Below the pieces are notes generated by a model. It saw only the letters and a program-made list of their open reading frames with translations, was not told where the DNA came from and made no database searches. A DNA stretch of 64,000 bases. It comes from Granulosicoccus sp947495035 (GTDB taxonomy: Bacteria > Pseudomonadota > Gammaproteobacteria > Granulosicoccales > Granulosicoccaceae). Location: the NCBI RefSeq assembly GCF_050589605.1, contig NZ_JBNGOO010000002.1; one strand, written 5' to 3'. Of the stretch, positions 42,125 to 50,682 are shown one piece after another. The translations under genes and the position numbers were made by a program. Every line of letters begins with the position of its first letter. Within the stretch, counting starts at the first letter, position 1.

Positions 42125-43477
42125 ATGAAGAAACTGCTATTGGCTGTTCCCCTGGTCGCCGGTGCGTCCTGGGCAGGCGCCTCCTGGTATTCGGGAACCC
42201 AGACACAGAGTGCCTATGATCAGCTGTTGACGCAGCTCAATGAATTGAAGCCCTTCACGCTGGTCAACGAGTCCTATGGCGGTGGTCTGACCCGAAGCCA
42301 TGCAGTCACGCAAGTGCTGGATTCGGCGTCTGCCGATGCAAAAGTCCTGTTTCGCCTGCAACATGAGATCGATCATTCACCCGTCGGTGTCGATGGTGGC
42401 GCTGTGCGCGTTGGGGCTGCAACCATCAGGACCACACTGCTGCGTGATGGCTCGCTGCCCGAGGTTCTGGTCGAGTTCCTGAGTGGATTCACCGAGGCCG
42501 AACCCTTTGTCGTCGATACACAGGTCGGTTTCGATGGTCACATCGACAACCACCTGCAGGTCAGCCCCTATCGATTCCTGGAGAACGGCACCAGCGTCGA
42601 TTTTGGCGGTGTCGACTACTCAGTCAGCGTTAGCGGGGATGCGGTGTCCGGTAGCGGTATCCTGGGTGCCTTCGAATGGGCTCGCGCAGGCAATGCCTTG
42701 CATCTCTCGCCGGGCAAGATCAGGACGGAACTGACCCGTATCAGTCAGTCGGTCTATTCCGGCTCCCATGGTGTCGATTTCGATACGTTGTCGATCCGTG
42801 CCGAAGACGACATGAACTTGCAGGCAACGCTGGGTTCCATCGGTTTTCATGGCGACACCACCGTGGACGGCGATTTGCTGAGCAGTCAGTCAAGAATGTC
42901 GGTCGGGCGTATCGACAGCCTGTTGCCCATCAACGCGTTTTCACTGGAGACGGCGGTAACGAAACTCTCCATCGAGGGTATCGAGCACTATGTCGACACC
43001 ATCAGTCAAGTGTCGTTGACCGATGCGATGTTCTCTGACGATGAGGAAATCACCAGGCGTATTCTGGACGCCTATGCGCCAATGATCGGCCCTGGCACCG
43101 GTGTGGATGTTGCGCTTGGTTTCAGCAATGACGGTGGAGATGCCAGTCTGGCCTATGGCATCAGCATGATCGATGAAACCGCTGCTGCTTATCCTGTCAA
43201 CGGGCTGGCGTCCATCGTCACGCTCAGGGACCTGTTGAATGCAGTGACACTGGAAGCGCATCTGGATGCCGATGTGGCTGCCATTGACCAGACGCCTCTG
43301 GGAATGTTCATGATGTCGCCTCAGGCACAGCAGATCATCGTTGCCGATGGGGTCAGTTACAAGTCCGATATGACTCTGAGCGAATTGATCGTCGATATCA
43401 ACGGCAAACCACTGGCCTTGGAGATGATGCTGGGTGACAAACTGGATACCCCGTTGGCGGAAATGGCGGACCTGTAG
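42125..43477 (+). CDS. ydgA: YdgA-family protein (DUF945)
   Basis: 450 aa. An N-terminal anchor or signal (KKLLLAVPLVAGASWAGASWYSG) is followed by a long beta-rich body with ESYGGGLTRSHAV, FRLQHEIDHSPV and a conserved C-terminal LIVDINGKPLALEMMLGDK. It resembles the DUF945/YdgA envelope family, whose biochemical role is not known. Probable location: inner-membrane anchored, facing the periplasm. It stands alone, with long gaps on both sides. Confidence 0.8.
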   Translation: MKKLLLAVPLVAGASWAGASWYSGTQTQSAYDQLLTQLNELKPFTLVNESYGGGLTRSHAVTQVLDSASADAKVLFRLQHEIDHSPVGVDGGAVRVGAATIRTTLLRDGSLPEVLVEFLSGFTEAEPFVVDTQVGFDGHIDNHLQVSPYRFLENGTSVDFGGVDYSVSVSGDAVSGSGILGAFEWARAGNALHLSPGKIRTELTRISQSVYSGSHGVDFDTLSIRAEDDMNLQATLGSIGFHGDTTVDGDLLSSQSRMSVGRIDSLLPINAFSLETAVTKLSIEGIEHYVDTISQVSLTDAMFSDDEEITRRILDAYAPMIGPGTGVDVALGFSNDGGDASLAYGISMIDETAAAYPVNGLASIVTLRDLLNAVTLEAHLDADVAAIDQTPLGMFMMSPQAQQIIVADGVSYKSDMTLSELIVDINGKPLALEMMLGDKLDTPLAEMADL

Positions 43478-43576
43478 ACCAGCCTGGAGATTTCGTGAAG
43501 TCGCTCAGTTCATGAGGTTTGTTCTCAAGACATGTTCCCGGGTGATGTCTCGGTGTCAATCGGGGTCAATGAGTAC

Positions 43577-43606
43577 CGAAGAATGGCTGTTTACAGCCAT
43601 TCTTCG
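43577..43606 (+). terminator. 13-bp perfect hairpin after ydgA
   Basis: CGAAGAATGGCTG pairs perfectly with CAGCCATTCTTCG around a TTTA loop, 100 bp after the ydgA stop. The following sequence is CTGTTTCAGG, without a T-run. Probably it ends or stabilises the ydgA mRNA. Confidence 0.6.
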
Positions 43607-43679
43607 CTGTTTCAGGCTGTTTGTCAGCAGTTTTCCTGTTCGATGAAAGGGGACGCAGGATCGAGAACTGGCATAAAGT

Positions 43680-43709
43680 GTGACAGTAAAAGCGCGTGGT
43701 CTATACAAT
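43680..43709 (+). promoter_or_regulatory. Sigma-70 promoter candidate for rhlE (distal)
   Basis: GTGACA (5/6 to the -35 consensus, 43680-43685) is separated by 18 bp from TACAAT (5/6, 43704-43709). Confidence 0.5.
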
Positions 43710-43734
43710 GGTCACTCTGCCGAGTCTTGAATGA

Positions 43735-43764
43735 TTGATTCGGTAGCGCTTGTGGAGCTGTAAT
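43735..43764 (+). promoter_or_regulatory. Sigma-70 promoter candidate for rhlE (proximal)
   Basis: TTGATT (4/6, 43735-43740) and TGTAAT (5/6, 43759-43764) are separated by 18 bp. With the distal site it would form tandem promoters and a leader of about 140 nt. Confidence 0.4.
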
Positions 43765-43910
43765 CAGACAAACTGATCTTCGGTCAACTTCCTGAGCGCA
43801 CACGCTCCGACTGCCGGGTCAGAATCAGACTGTGCAGTCTCCTTTGCCTGACAACAGCCTTGCCGCCAGATGGCCCATGAGCCGTTGTCCATTTGTGAAA
43901 TCAACAATAC

Positions 43911-45269
43911 ATGTCATTTGAAGCACTGGGCCTGTCGTCCGAGGTCCTGAAAGCCGTTCTCGAAGAAGGCTACGAAACTCCCACTCCCATTCAGCAAAAA
44001 GCCATTCCGCTGGTACTCACCGGCAAGGATGTCATGGCAAGTGCCCAGACCGGCACCGGCAAGACCGCAGGTTTCACCCTGCCACTGTTGCAGAAACTGT
44101 CGCAATCACCACGCCGTGGCAATGGTGGTCGCAAGGGCAGTCCACCGGTACGAGCCCTCATTCTCACTCCCACGCGTGAGCTGGCTGCACAGATCACCGA
44201 GAGCGTTGCCACCTATGGCAAGTACCTGAAGTTTCGATCGGCCGTTGTCTTCGGTGGTGTCAGCATCAATCCGCAGATCAGTCAGCTGCGCAAGGGGGTC
44301 GATATACTGATTGCAACACCGGGTCGTCTTCTGGATCACGCCGGTCAAGGCACCGTCGATCTGTCCCAGCTGGAAGTTCTGGTGCTGGACGAGGCCGATC
44401 GCATGCTGGACATGGGCTTCATTCATGATGTCAAGCGAGTGCTGGCACTGCTGCCCGATACCAGCGAGCGGCAGAACCTGCTGTTCTCGGCAACGTTTTC
44501 ACGTGAGATCAAGCAGCTGGCTCAACGCATGCTGAACGATCCGCAACTGGTTGAAGTCGCTCCGCAGAACGCAACCGCTGATCGTATCGAACAGCAGGTG
44601 TATCGGGTCGACAAGGGGCGCAAGCGCGAATTGCTGTCGAAACTGATCCATGACGAGCAATGGCAGCAAGTGCTGGTATTCACACGTACCAAGCATGGTG
44701 CCAACCGTCTGGCCGAACAACTGGAACGAGACGGTCTGTCTGCGGCGGCCATTCATGGCAACAAGAGCCAGGGTGCCAGGACTCGTGCGCTGGCCGGTTT
44801 CAAGGAGGGGCAGATTCGGGTGCTGGTGGCGACCGATATCGCCGCTCGAGGGCTGGATATCGATCAATTGCCCAATGTAGTGAACTTCGAACTGCCGAAT
44901 GTACCGGAAGACTACGTACACCGCATCGGGCGTACGGCTCGCGCCGGCATGTCCGGCAAGGCGGTATCGCTGGTGTGCATCGACGAAGACAAGTTGCAGC
45001 GCGACATCGAGCGCCTGATCAATCGCGAGTTGCCGCGCGTCCAGATCGAAGGCTTCGAGCCTGATCCGAGTATCAAGGCCGAGCCGATCCGCCAGGGTCG
45101 ACAGGGTGGTGGTCGAAGCCAGGGTTCTCCCGCGGGCCGAGGCCGTGGTTCGCAGGGGCGTTCCGCCAACGCTCGTTCCGGTGCCGGCAAGGTGCAGCCA
45201 GCCGGAACCCAGGCCGCCAACCGCAGTCGCCGATCCCGTTCTCGGGCCCATGGCGGTCGAACTGCGTGA
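43911..45269 (+). CDS. rhlE: DEAD-box ATP-dependent RNA helicase (RhlE-like)
   Basis: 452 aa. Motifs in order: Q motif (FEALGLSSEVLKAV ... PTPIQQKAIP), I (AQTGTGKT), Ia (PTRELAAQ), II (DEAD), III (SAT), IV (VLVFTRTKHGAN), V (ATDIAARGLDI) and VI (HRIGRTARAG). The C-terminus is a basic Gly/Arg/Ser-rich tail (RQGRQGGGRSQGSPAGRGRG), typical of RhlE and used for RNA contacts. It unwinds RNA in ribosome assembly or decay. It is the first gene of a three-gene operon; its stop overlaps the next start by 4 bp. Confidence 0.92.
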   Translation: MSFEALGLSSEVLKAVLEEGYETPTPIQQKAIPLVLTGKDVMASAQTGTGKTAGFTLPLLQKLSQSPRRGNGGRKGSPPVRALILTPTRELAAQITESVATYGKYLKFRSAVVFGGVSINPQISQLRKGVDILIATPGRLLDHAGQGTVDLSQLEVLVLDEADRMLDMGFIHDVKRVLALLPDTSERQNLLFSATFSREIKQLAQRMLNDPQLVEVAPQNATADRIEQQVYRVDKGRKRELLSKLIHDEQWQQVLVFTRTKHGANRLAEQLERDGLSAAAIHGNKSQGARTRALAGFKEGQIRVLVATDIAARGLDIDQLPNVVNFELPNVPEDYVHRIGRTARAGMSGKAVSLVCIDEDKLQRDIERLINRELPRVQIEGFEPDPSIKAEPIRQGRQGGGRSQGSPAGRGRGSQGRSANARSGAGKVQPAGTQAANRSRRSRSRAHGGRTA

Positions 45270-45604
45270 GCGAGTTTCCTGCCTGTCCGGAATGTCAATC
45301 GAGCTATACCTATCCGGACGGGACGATGCTGGTCTGTCCCGAGTGCGCTCATGAATGGTCGGCCACTGACAACGCACCGGATGACGACGCCGGGTCGGTG
45401 AGGGATGCGAACGGGAATCCTCTGGTGGATGGCGATACCGTTACCGTGATCAAGGATCTGAAGGTCAAGGGCTCATCGGCGGTGGTCAAGGTCGGTACTC
45501 GGGTGAAGAGCATTCGTCTGGTGGAAGGCGATCACGATATCGACTGTCGCATCGATGGCATCGGGGCGATGAAGCTCAAATCGCAATTCGTCAAGAAGGC
45601 CTAG
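45266..45604 (+). CDS. yjdM: Zinc-ribbon protein YjdM (PhnA family)
   Basis: 112 aa, the usual family length. The N-terminal zinc ribbon has two CxxC pairs: FPACPECQSSY and LVCPECAHEW. The C-terminal SH3-like domain contains VRDANGNPLVDGDTVTVIKDL and KSIRLVEGDHDIDC. The old name PhnA (alkylphosphonate uptake) is not supported by any direct function. The GTG start overlaps the rhlE stop (GTGA). Confidence 0.88.
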   Translation: MSEFPACPECQSSYTYPDGTMLVCPECAHEWSATDNAPDDDAGSVRDANGNPLVDGDTVTVIKDLKVKGSSAVVKVGTRVKSIRLVEGDHDIDCRIDGIGAMKLKSQFVKKA

Positions 45605-45633
45605 GCGGGGTTGATCATGAACGGTTCTGTCTC

Positions 45634-46479
45634 GTGAAGACGCCCAAGCGACTCCAGCCGCTGCTGGAAGACGGTCTGATCGATGAAGTCCTGCGACCTC
45701 TGATGAGTGGCAAGGAAGCCACGGTCTACCTGGTGCGCAGTGAGGGTCGGATTCGCTGTGCCAAGGTCTACAAGGATGTGGCTGTGCGCAGCTTCAAGCA
45801 GGCTGTCCAGTATCAGGAGGGACGCAAGGTGCGCAACAGCCGTCGCCAGCGAGCGATGGACAAGGGTACGCGTTTCGGGCGTGAAGAACAGGAGAAAGCC
45901 TGGCAGAACACCGAAGTGGAGGCGCTGTACAGATTGCGTGATGCCGGTGTTCGTGTGCCAGAGGCATTCGGATGTTTCGACGGCGTGCTGTTGATGGAGC
46001 TGATCACGGATGCGCAGGGTGAAGCTGCACCGCGATTGAACGATGTGCTAATACCGATGGAAAGAGCTGCTGCCGATCACAAGACCATGATGCACTATGT
46101 GCTGCGCATGCTGTGTGCAGGACTGGTGCATGGCGACCTGTCGGAATTCAATGTGTTGATGACCGAAGAGGGGCCGGTCATCATTGATCTGCCGCAGGTG
46201 GTTGATGCTGCCGGGAACAACCACGCGCCGACCATGCTGGCCCGGGACGTGGCCAATATCACACGCTATTACGCCCGGTATGTGCCGGAGCTGGCCGAGA
46301 CGCGCTACGCGGAAGAGATGTGGGCCTTGCATGAAGCCGGTGCCTTGCATCCGGACATGACACTGACAGGGAAATACGCTCGCGAAGAGCAGGAAGCGGA
46401 CGTCGGTTCCGTGCTGCAGCAGATTCAGGAAGCCTATCGTGAGGAAATGGAACGGCGGGAACGACTCGGCGACGACTGA
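45634..46479 (+). CDS. RIO-family serine protein kinase
   Basis: 281 aa. Kinase landmarks: a glycine-poor P-loop (LMSGKEATVYLV), the ATP lysine in RCAKVYKD, the catalytic loop LVHGDLSEFNVLM (Asp and Asn present) and the metal motif IIDLPQ, all in the RIO1-like pattern. The RIO-specific insert (FKQAVQYQEGRKVRNSRRQR) is present. In archaea and eukaryotes RIO kinases act in small-subunit ribosome maturation; bacterial members are less understood. Its place downstream of an RNA helicase fits an RNA/ribosome role. The start is GTG, 29 bp after yjdM. Confidence 0.88.
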   Translation: MKTPKRLQPLLEDGLIDEVLRPLMSGKEATVYLVRSEGRIRCAKVYKDVAVRSFKQAVQYQEGRKVRNSRRQRAMDKGTRFGREEQEKAWQNTEVEALYRLRDAGVRVPEAFGCFDGVLLMELITDAQGEAAPRLNDVLIPMERAAADHKTMMHYVLRMLCAGLVHGDLSEFNVLMTEEGPVIIDLPQVVDAAGNNHAPTMLARDVANITRYYARYVPELAETRYAEEMWALHEAGALHPDMTLTGKYAREEQEADVGSVLQQIQEAYREEMERRERLGDD

Positions 46480-46530
46480 GTGGCAGCGCTGATCGCCAGC
46501 CTGGCAGACCTTGCATTGTCGCAGGCGTCA

Positions 46531-46558
46531 TTGCAATGGCAGGGTTCCTGCCTTGCAA
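46531..46558. terminator. Hairpin between the RIO kinase and the convergent GntR gene
   Basis: TTGCAA, a one-base bulge and GGCAGG pair with CCTGCC-TTGCAA around a GTT loop: a 12-bp stem in the 104-bp convergent gap. No T-run follows. Confidence 0.45.
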
Positions 46559-46583
46559 CGCGCCTGTCTCGTTTCTGCCGATA

Positions 46584-47294
46584 TCAACGACTGACAAATC
46601 GAACATGCTGCGGATCGAACCAGGTTCGCGAGTATTCGGCCAGCTCGCCATCCTGATCCCGTGATAGCCGCTCGATGAAGCCCCAGTCGCCGGTATGGCG
46701 CTGACGCCACGATTCCGGTGCCCAGTCAGGCAGAGGTCCGACACCGACTCGGTCCTCGACGCGTGTAATGCGAAAACCCAAGACATCACGGTAGAAGCGG
46801 TACAGTGAGTCGGTGACTTCTGCCGCATCGATGTGCTCGGCATGACGTCCATCGAGCCAGATTTCCTCAAGGGCGGCTTCGCGCTGGTTCAGGTGTCTGA
46901 TTCGTCGGAATCGGAAAGCCTGCGTGGCACTGCCGATATCCGGGAATCCCTGTGGCTTGTCCAGGTGGTCGAGCGACAGCAATCGAGCGCTGGGAGTCGC
47001 TGGTCCGTCCACCAGTTCCAGCCGGAACAGGGCGTAGACATTGTCTTCATCCAGGGTACTGTTCACATAGTTTCCGGAGCCCTGGATACGGGTGAGCAAA
47101 CCACGATGCTCGAGCTCTGCCAGGGCCTTGCGCAGGGTGCCTACCGAGATGTTCAGCCCTTCAGCCATGTTGCGTTCGGGCGGCAGTCTCTCACCGTCGG
47201 GCAATACACCCGTCTTGATATCCCTGACCAGCATCTCGGTAATCTGATTGACCAGTGGCACGCGGCCCGATAATTCATTGTGTGAACCTGACAA
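46584..47294 (-). CDS. GntR/HutC-family transcriptional regulator
   Basis: 236 aa. The N-terminal winged HTH (about 12-75) reads GERLPPERNMAEGLNISVGT and LRKALAELEHRGLLTRIQGS. A UTRA effector-binding domain follows. The start is TTG, supported by GAGGT 8 bp upstream. It is divergent from the SsuD-like monooxygenase operon with 94 bp between, and very likely controls that operon and itself in response to a small ligand. Confidence 0.88.
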   Translation of the reverse strand: MSGSHNELSGRVPLVNQITEMLVRDIKTGVLPDGERLPPERNMAEGLNISVGTLRKALAELEHRGLLTRIQGSGNYVNSTLDEDNVYALFRLELVDGPATPSARLLSLDHLDKPQGFPDIGSATQAFRFRRIRHLNQREAALEEIWLDGRHAEHIDAAEVTDSLYRFYRDVLGFRITRVEDRVGVGPLPDWAPESWRQRHTGDWGFIERLSRDQDGELAEYSRTWFDPQHVRFVSR

Positions 47295-47329
47295 TTCGGA
47301 TTACCTCAGGTGGAGTCGTGAATCGTGGT

Positions 47330-47358
47330 TTGACAAATTGATATACGATTGATACATT
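47330..47358 (+). promoter_or_regulatory. Promoter and direct-repeat operator of the monooxygenase operon
   Basis: TTGACA (47330-47335, perfect -35) lies 17 bp before TACATT (47353-47358, 4/6). Within it sits ATTGATA-TACG-ATTGATA (47337-47354), a 7-bp direct repeat with 11-bp period that would be covered by a repressor competing with RNA polymerase. The divergent GntR-type product is the natural candidate binder. Confidence 0.6.
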
Positions 47359-47388
47359 CGGTTGCACTGTCTGCCGAGGTTTTTGTCC

Positions 47389-48546
47389 ATGAGCGTCGTA
47401 CCCGTCAAGTCTGCATCCCTGCAAGCCGCAGAGGTGTCCTGGTTTGCTCCCCTGTGCTCCGATGATTATCGGTATCTCGGCGTTCCCGATGGGCAGTATC
47501 GCAGCAATTGGGAAAATACCTCCCGAATCGTCCGTCGTGCCGACGAGTTGGGATTTCGCAATATCCTGTGTCCTTCATCCTATCAGGTTGGACAGGATAC
47601 TCTGAGTTTCGTCGCCGGCAATGCGCCGCTGACCGAATCCATCAACATGCTGGCTGCTGTACGTTGCGGTGAAATGCAGCCGATCATGCTGGCCCGCACA
47701 CTCGCCACACTGGATCACATGCTGCAGGGCCGGTTGACGGTCAACATCATCTCGTCAGATTTTCCGGGCCAGAAGGAGGACAGCGCCTATCGATATCAGC
47801 GTTCCCGCGAAGTGGTGGAGATACTCAAGCAGGCCTGGACGCAGGATGAAATAAACTACAAGGGCGAAGTCTATGATTTTTCAGGCCTGACGACTGATCC
47901 CGTCCGCCCCTATCAGACCAACGGTGGTCCGCTATTGTATTTCGGCGGCTACTCCCCACCGGCGCTTGACCTGTGTGGCGAGCATTGCGATGTCTACCTC
48001 ATGTGGCCGGAAAAGAAAGAGGAGCTGGCCGAACGCATGAAGGCCGTCAATGCCTGCGCGGAAAAATACGGAAGAGTGCTGGATTATGGCCTCCGTGTGC
48101 ACATGATCGTGCGCGAAACCGAGGAGGAAGCGCGAGAACATGCCCGATCACTGGTTTCCAGACTGGACGACGAGCAAGGCAGAACCATCCGCGAAAGAGC
48201 GCTGGATGCCACCTCCTTGGGCGTTTCCCACCAGGCTAAGAATCGGGACATTGCAGATGATGAAGGGTATATCGAACCCCATCTGTGGACGGGTGTCGGT
48301 CGTGCCCGGTCCGGTTGTGGGGCGGCGCTGGTTGGCAGTGCCGAGCAGATCATCGAGACCATCGAGGAATACAAGGCCATGGGTATCCGGGCCTTCATAT
48401 TTTCAGGTTATCCGCACCTGGACGAGTGTGATTACTTCGGTAAACTGGTTCTGCCACATCTGGATACCTGTTCGCTGCCACAGGAGCATGGTCGGGTTCC
48501 TGCCAGCACACCGGCGACGCCGCTGGGTGTGGGAGAGCGACGCTGA
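47389..48546 (+). CDS. LLM-class flavin-dependent monooxygenase (alkanesulfonate monooxygenase SsuD-like)
   Basis: 385 aa (E. coli SsuD 381). The whole length follows SsuD: an N-terminal WFAPLCSDDYRYLG, the flavin-barrel LARTLATLDHMLQGRLTVNI, PLLYFGGYSPPALDL, the RLHVIV-like RVHMIVRETEEEA, LWTGVGRARSGCGAALVGS and IFSGYPHLDECDYFG. It uses FMNH2 and O2 to cleave a sulfonate or similar C-S/C-X bond. GAGGT lies 8 bp before the ATG. Its stop shares one base with the start of the flavin reductase gene (TGATG), so the two-component system is tightly coupled. No ssu ABC genes adjoin. Confidence 0.85.
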   Translation: MSVVPVKSASLQAAEVSWFAPLCSDDYRYLGVPDGQYRSNWENTSRIVRRADELGFRNILCPSSYQVGQDTLSFVAGNAPLTESINMLAAVRCGEMQPIMLARTLATLDHMLQGRLTVNIISSDFPGQKEDSAYRYQRSREVVEILKQAWTQDEINYKGEVYDFSGLTTDPVRPYQTNGGPLLYFGGYSPPALDLCGEHCDVYLMWPEKKEELAERMKAVNACAEKYGRVLDYGLRVHMIVRETEEEAREHARSLVSRLDDEQGRTIRERALDATSLGVSHQAKNRDIADDEGYIEPHLWTGVGRARSGCGAALVGSAEQIIETIEEYKAMGIRAFIFSGYPHLDECDYFGKLVLPHLDTCSLPQEHGRVPASTPATPLGVGERR

Positions 48547-49085
48547 TGTCGGTGGTACAGATGCTGGAAACCCCCGGCGGCGCGGTTCCGCTGGTCTCGG
48601 ATGAGATCTGGAGCGCTGAAAACGGCAGTTCGCGTGATCTCCGACATGCCTTCGGTCGTTTTGCAACCGGGGTGACGGTCATTACCATTGATAGTCCGGA
48701 GGGACCGTATGGCATGACAGTCAACAGTTTTTCATCCGTCTCGCTCGATCCGGCGCTTGTACTGTGGTCGGTGGATCGGAAATCGGCACGCTGCCCGTAT
48801 TTTCTGGAGGCAAGTCATTTTGTCGTGAACATTCTCGGCGCCGGGCAGACCGACATGGCTCTGGGTTTTGCCAGAGATCCTTTCGCCTTCGATGATGCGT
48901 CTTGGCATGAAAGCGCGAGCGGTCTGCCGGTACTGAACAATTGCGCCGCGACGCTGGAGTGCAAGCGCGAAGCGGTCCATCCCGGCGGCGACCATTTCAT
49001 CATCGTGGGTCAGGTAACCAGAGCTTGTGTTGCCGAGTGCGAGCCGTTACTGTTCTACAAGGGAGATTTCGGCGCCATGGCCTGA
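48546..49085 (+). CDS. Flavin reductase (FMN-dependent, two-component monooxygenase partner)
   Basis: 179 aa of the flavin reductase-like/HpaC-type family: RHAFGRFATGVTVITI, GMTVNSFSSVSLDPALVLWSVD and FVVNILGAGQTDMAL. It supplies reduced flavin to the SsuD-like monooxygenase whose gene stops at its first base. It is cytosolic. The downstream crotonase gene follows after a 135-bp gap that shows nothing special. Confidence 0.88.
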   Translation: MSVVQMLETPGGAVPLVSDEIWSAENGSSRDLRHAFGRFATGVTVITIDSPEGPYGMTVNSFSSVSLDPALVLWSVDRKSARCPYFLEASHFVVNILGAGQTDMALGFARDPFAFDDASWHESASGLPVLNNCAATLECKREAVHPGGDHFIIVGQVTRACVAECEPLLFYKGDFGAMA

Positions 49086-49220
49086 GCCGGCTCGGTCGGT
49101 CCTCTGCGGTATCGTGGGGCGGCTGTTGCAGTCCTTCTGCGGCGGCTTGTCGCTGCACCGCATCGTCGGTGATCTTCGAAAAAACCGATTGGCCGCTTGT
49201 CAGTGGTTGTGGAGAATGTC

Positions 49221-50108
49221 GTGAAGGCAGAGTGTTTCGAGCTTGAGGTCCATGATCGCATTGCGCACTTGCAGTTGTCCCGTGCGGACAAGCGAAACAG
49301 CATGATTCCGTCTTTCTGGAGTGAGCTTCCCGCTCTGATGGAGCAGCTACAGTCCGATGGTGATGTGCGCGTTGTTGTATTATCCTCTACCGGCCCGCAT
49401 TTCAGCAGTGGTATGGACTTGTCGGTGTTCACGGCAGGCTCATCCACCAGTGCCGAGGCTGCGTTCTCAGACAGTGAGCCGAGACAGCAATCTGACCCAC
49501 GACAGCGGGCGATCAGGCTGCGCGACACCATAAAACGGCTGCAACACAGTTTCAGTGTCCTGGAGGAGGCTCGCATTCCTGTCCTGGCAGCCATCCAGGG
49601 GGGATGCATAGGCGCGGGTGTCGATCTCGCTGCCGCCTGCGACATGCGCTATGCCACTCGTGATGCCTTCTTTACCATTCATGAAACCAATCTGGCGATG
49701 ACAGCCGACGTGGGTACGTTTCCGCGTATCTGCAAGTTGATGCCCGACGGCATGGTCAGGGAACTGGCCTATACCGGACGCAAGCTGACGGCAGACGAAG
49801 CGCTGCAGTACGGTCTGGTGAATCGGCTCTACGAGACGCAGCAGGAGCTGCTGGACGAGGTCATGAAGATTGCCGGAGAGATCGCCTTGAAAGCGCCGAT
49901 GGCAGTCCACGGTTGCAAGCAGATGATTCTGCACGCCAGAGATCATTCGGTTGCCGATACGCTGGATTACGTATCCGTCTGGAATGCGGCATTTCTGGAG
50001 CAGTCGGAGGTGATGGAGGCGATGATGGCCGGCAAGGAGAAGCGTGCTGGTAACTTCACCTCGTTGCCCGGAAAAATGACGGATGATGATCCCATCGGAC
50101 TGTCATGA
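49221..50108 (+). CDS. Enoyl-CoA hydratase/isomerase family protein (dienoyl-CoA-isomerase-like)
   Basis: 295 aa. Crotonase motifs: HLQLSRADKRNSM, oxyanion-hole FSSGMDLSVF, IQGGCIGAGVDLAAACDMRYA and ETNLAMTADVGTFPRI. The Glu and Asp in the last segment match the catalytic pair of delta3,5-delta2,4-dienoyl-CoA isomerase (ECH1). GTG at 49221 is chosen because GGAGA lies 5 bp upstream; a TTG at 49197 is open but lacks a site. It is the third gene of the GntR-controlled set, so it may process the carbon skeleton released by the monooxygenase, or belong to unsaturated fatty acid oxidation. Confidence 0.82.
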   Translation: MKAECFELEVHDRIAHLQLSRADKRNSMIPSFWSELPALMEQLQSDGDVRVVVLSSTGPHFSSGMDLSVFTAGSSTSAEAAFSDSEPRQQSDPRQRAIRLRDTIKRLQHSFSVLEEARIPVLAAIQGGCIGAGVDLAAACDMRYATRDAFFTIHETNLAMTADVGTFPRICKLMPDGMVRELAYTGRKLTADEALQYGLVNRLYETQQELLDEVMKIAGEIALKAPMAVHGCKQMILHARDHSVADTLDYVSVWNAAFLEQSEVMEAMMAGKEKRAGNFTSLPGKMTDDDPIGLS

Positions 50109-50165
50109 GAAAGGCCGTATCCGGCTGACGGCGGAATGTGGCTGCCAGGACATGCGCTGGTGTGA

Positions 50166-50672
50166 GTGATCGACATGACGGCTGATCAGGACGAACCGGC
50201 CACTGATGTCGGCCTGCAGACTCTGGTCACTGCCTGGCCTCGGGATGCAACGTTTCTCGAGGCCTTGCATGTTTCCTGGATCGAGCAGTATGCCGATTAC
50301 ATCGGCGAAGCTGCTGCGCATGCGCTGGTGAACAGGTTGTTGGTGACAGACGAGCTTTATCCGGGGGAGGGTCAGCAGGTGCAACTTGCCCTGATCGGCA
50401 CCAGACCGGTGGGGGTCGCTGCTTGCAGATCGATGCAGGGGCTGAGCCTGATCACGATGCTGGAGGTGTTGTCCGAACATCGGCAACAGGGGGTGGGTAG
50501 CCGGCTGTTGACGGACTTGCAGGCACGGACCACAGAACGCCTGTTTGCCCATGTCTCGATTCATCGGCCTCAGGTGCGACGCTTCTATGAGCGTCAGGGG
50601 TTTCGTTGTTTATCCAGGACTTGCGTTGATCACTACGGCCATGCGCTTGAATTCGATGTCATGGTGAAGTAG
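50166..50672 (+). CDS. GNAT-family N-acetyltransferase
   Basis: 168 aa. The acetyl-CoA motif A is LSEHRQQGVGSRLLTDL (QxxGxG pattern) and the C-terminal motif B is VRRFYERQGFRCLSR. The substrate is unknown. It starts 58 bp after the crotonase gene on the same strand and is probably the last gene of that operon. The start is GTG; an ATG 9 bp later is possible. Confidence 0.8.
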   Translation: MIDMTADQDEPATDVGLQTLVTAWPRDATFLEALHVSWIEQYADYIGEAAAHALVNRLLVTDELYPGEGQQVQLALIGTRPVGVAACRSMQGLSLITMLEVLSEHRQQGVGSRLLTDLQARTTERLFAHVSIHRPQVRRFYERQGFRCLSRTCVDHYGHALEFDVMVK

Positions 50673-50682
50673 CTGGTGAACA

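Larger units (their letters stand above)
43478..43910 (+). other. Long leader region of the rhlE operon
   Basis: 433 bp without a gene. It holds a 13-bp perfect hairpin (43577-43606), two sigma-70-like promoters (near 43680-43709 and 43735-43764), and then about 145 bp of probable 5' leader to the rhlE ATG. Short frames here have no ribosome site. RNA helicase genes often have long regulated leaders, but no known RNA motif was recognised. Confidence 0.55.

Noticed and set aside
43532..43738. Small open frame in the rhlE leader
   Set aside because: It crosses the 13-bp hairpin and a promoter, has no ribosome site and no recognisable product.
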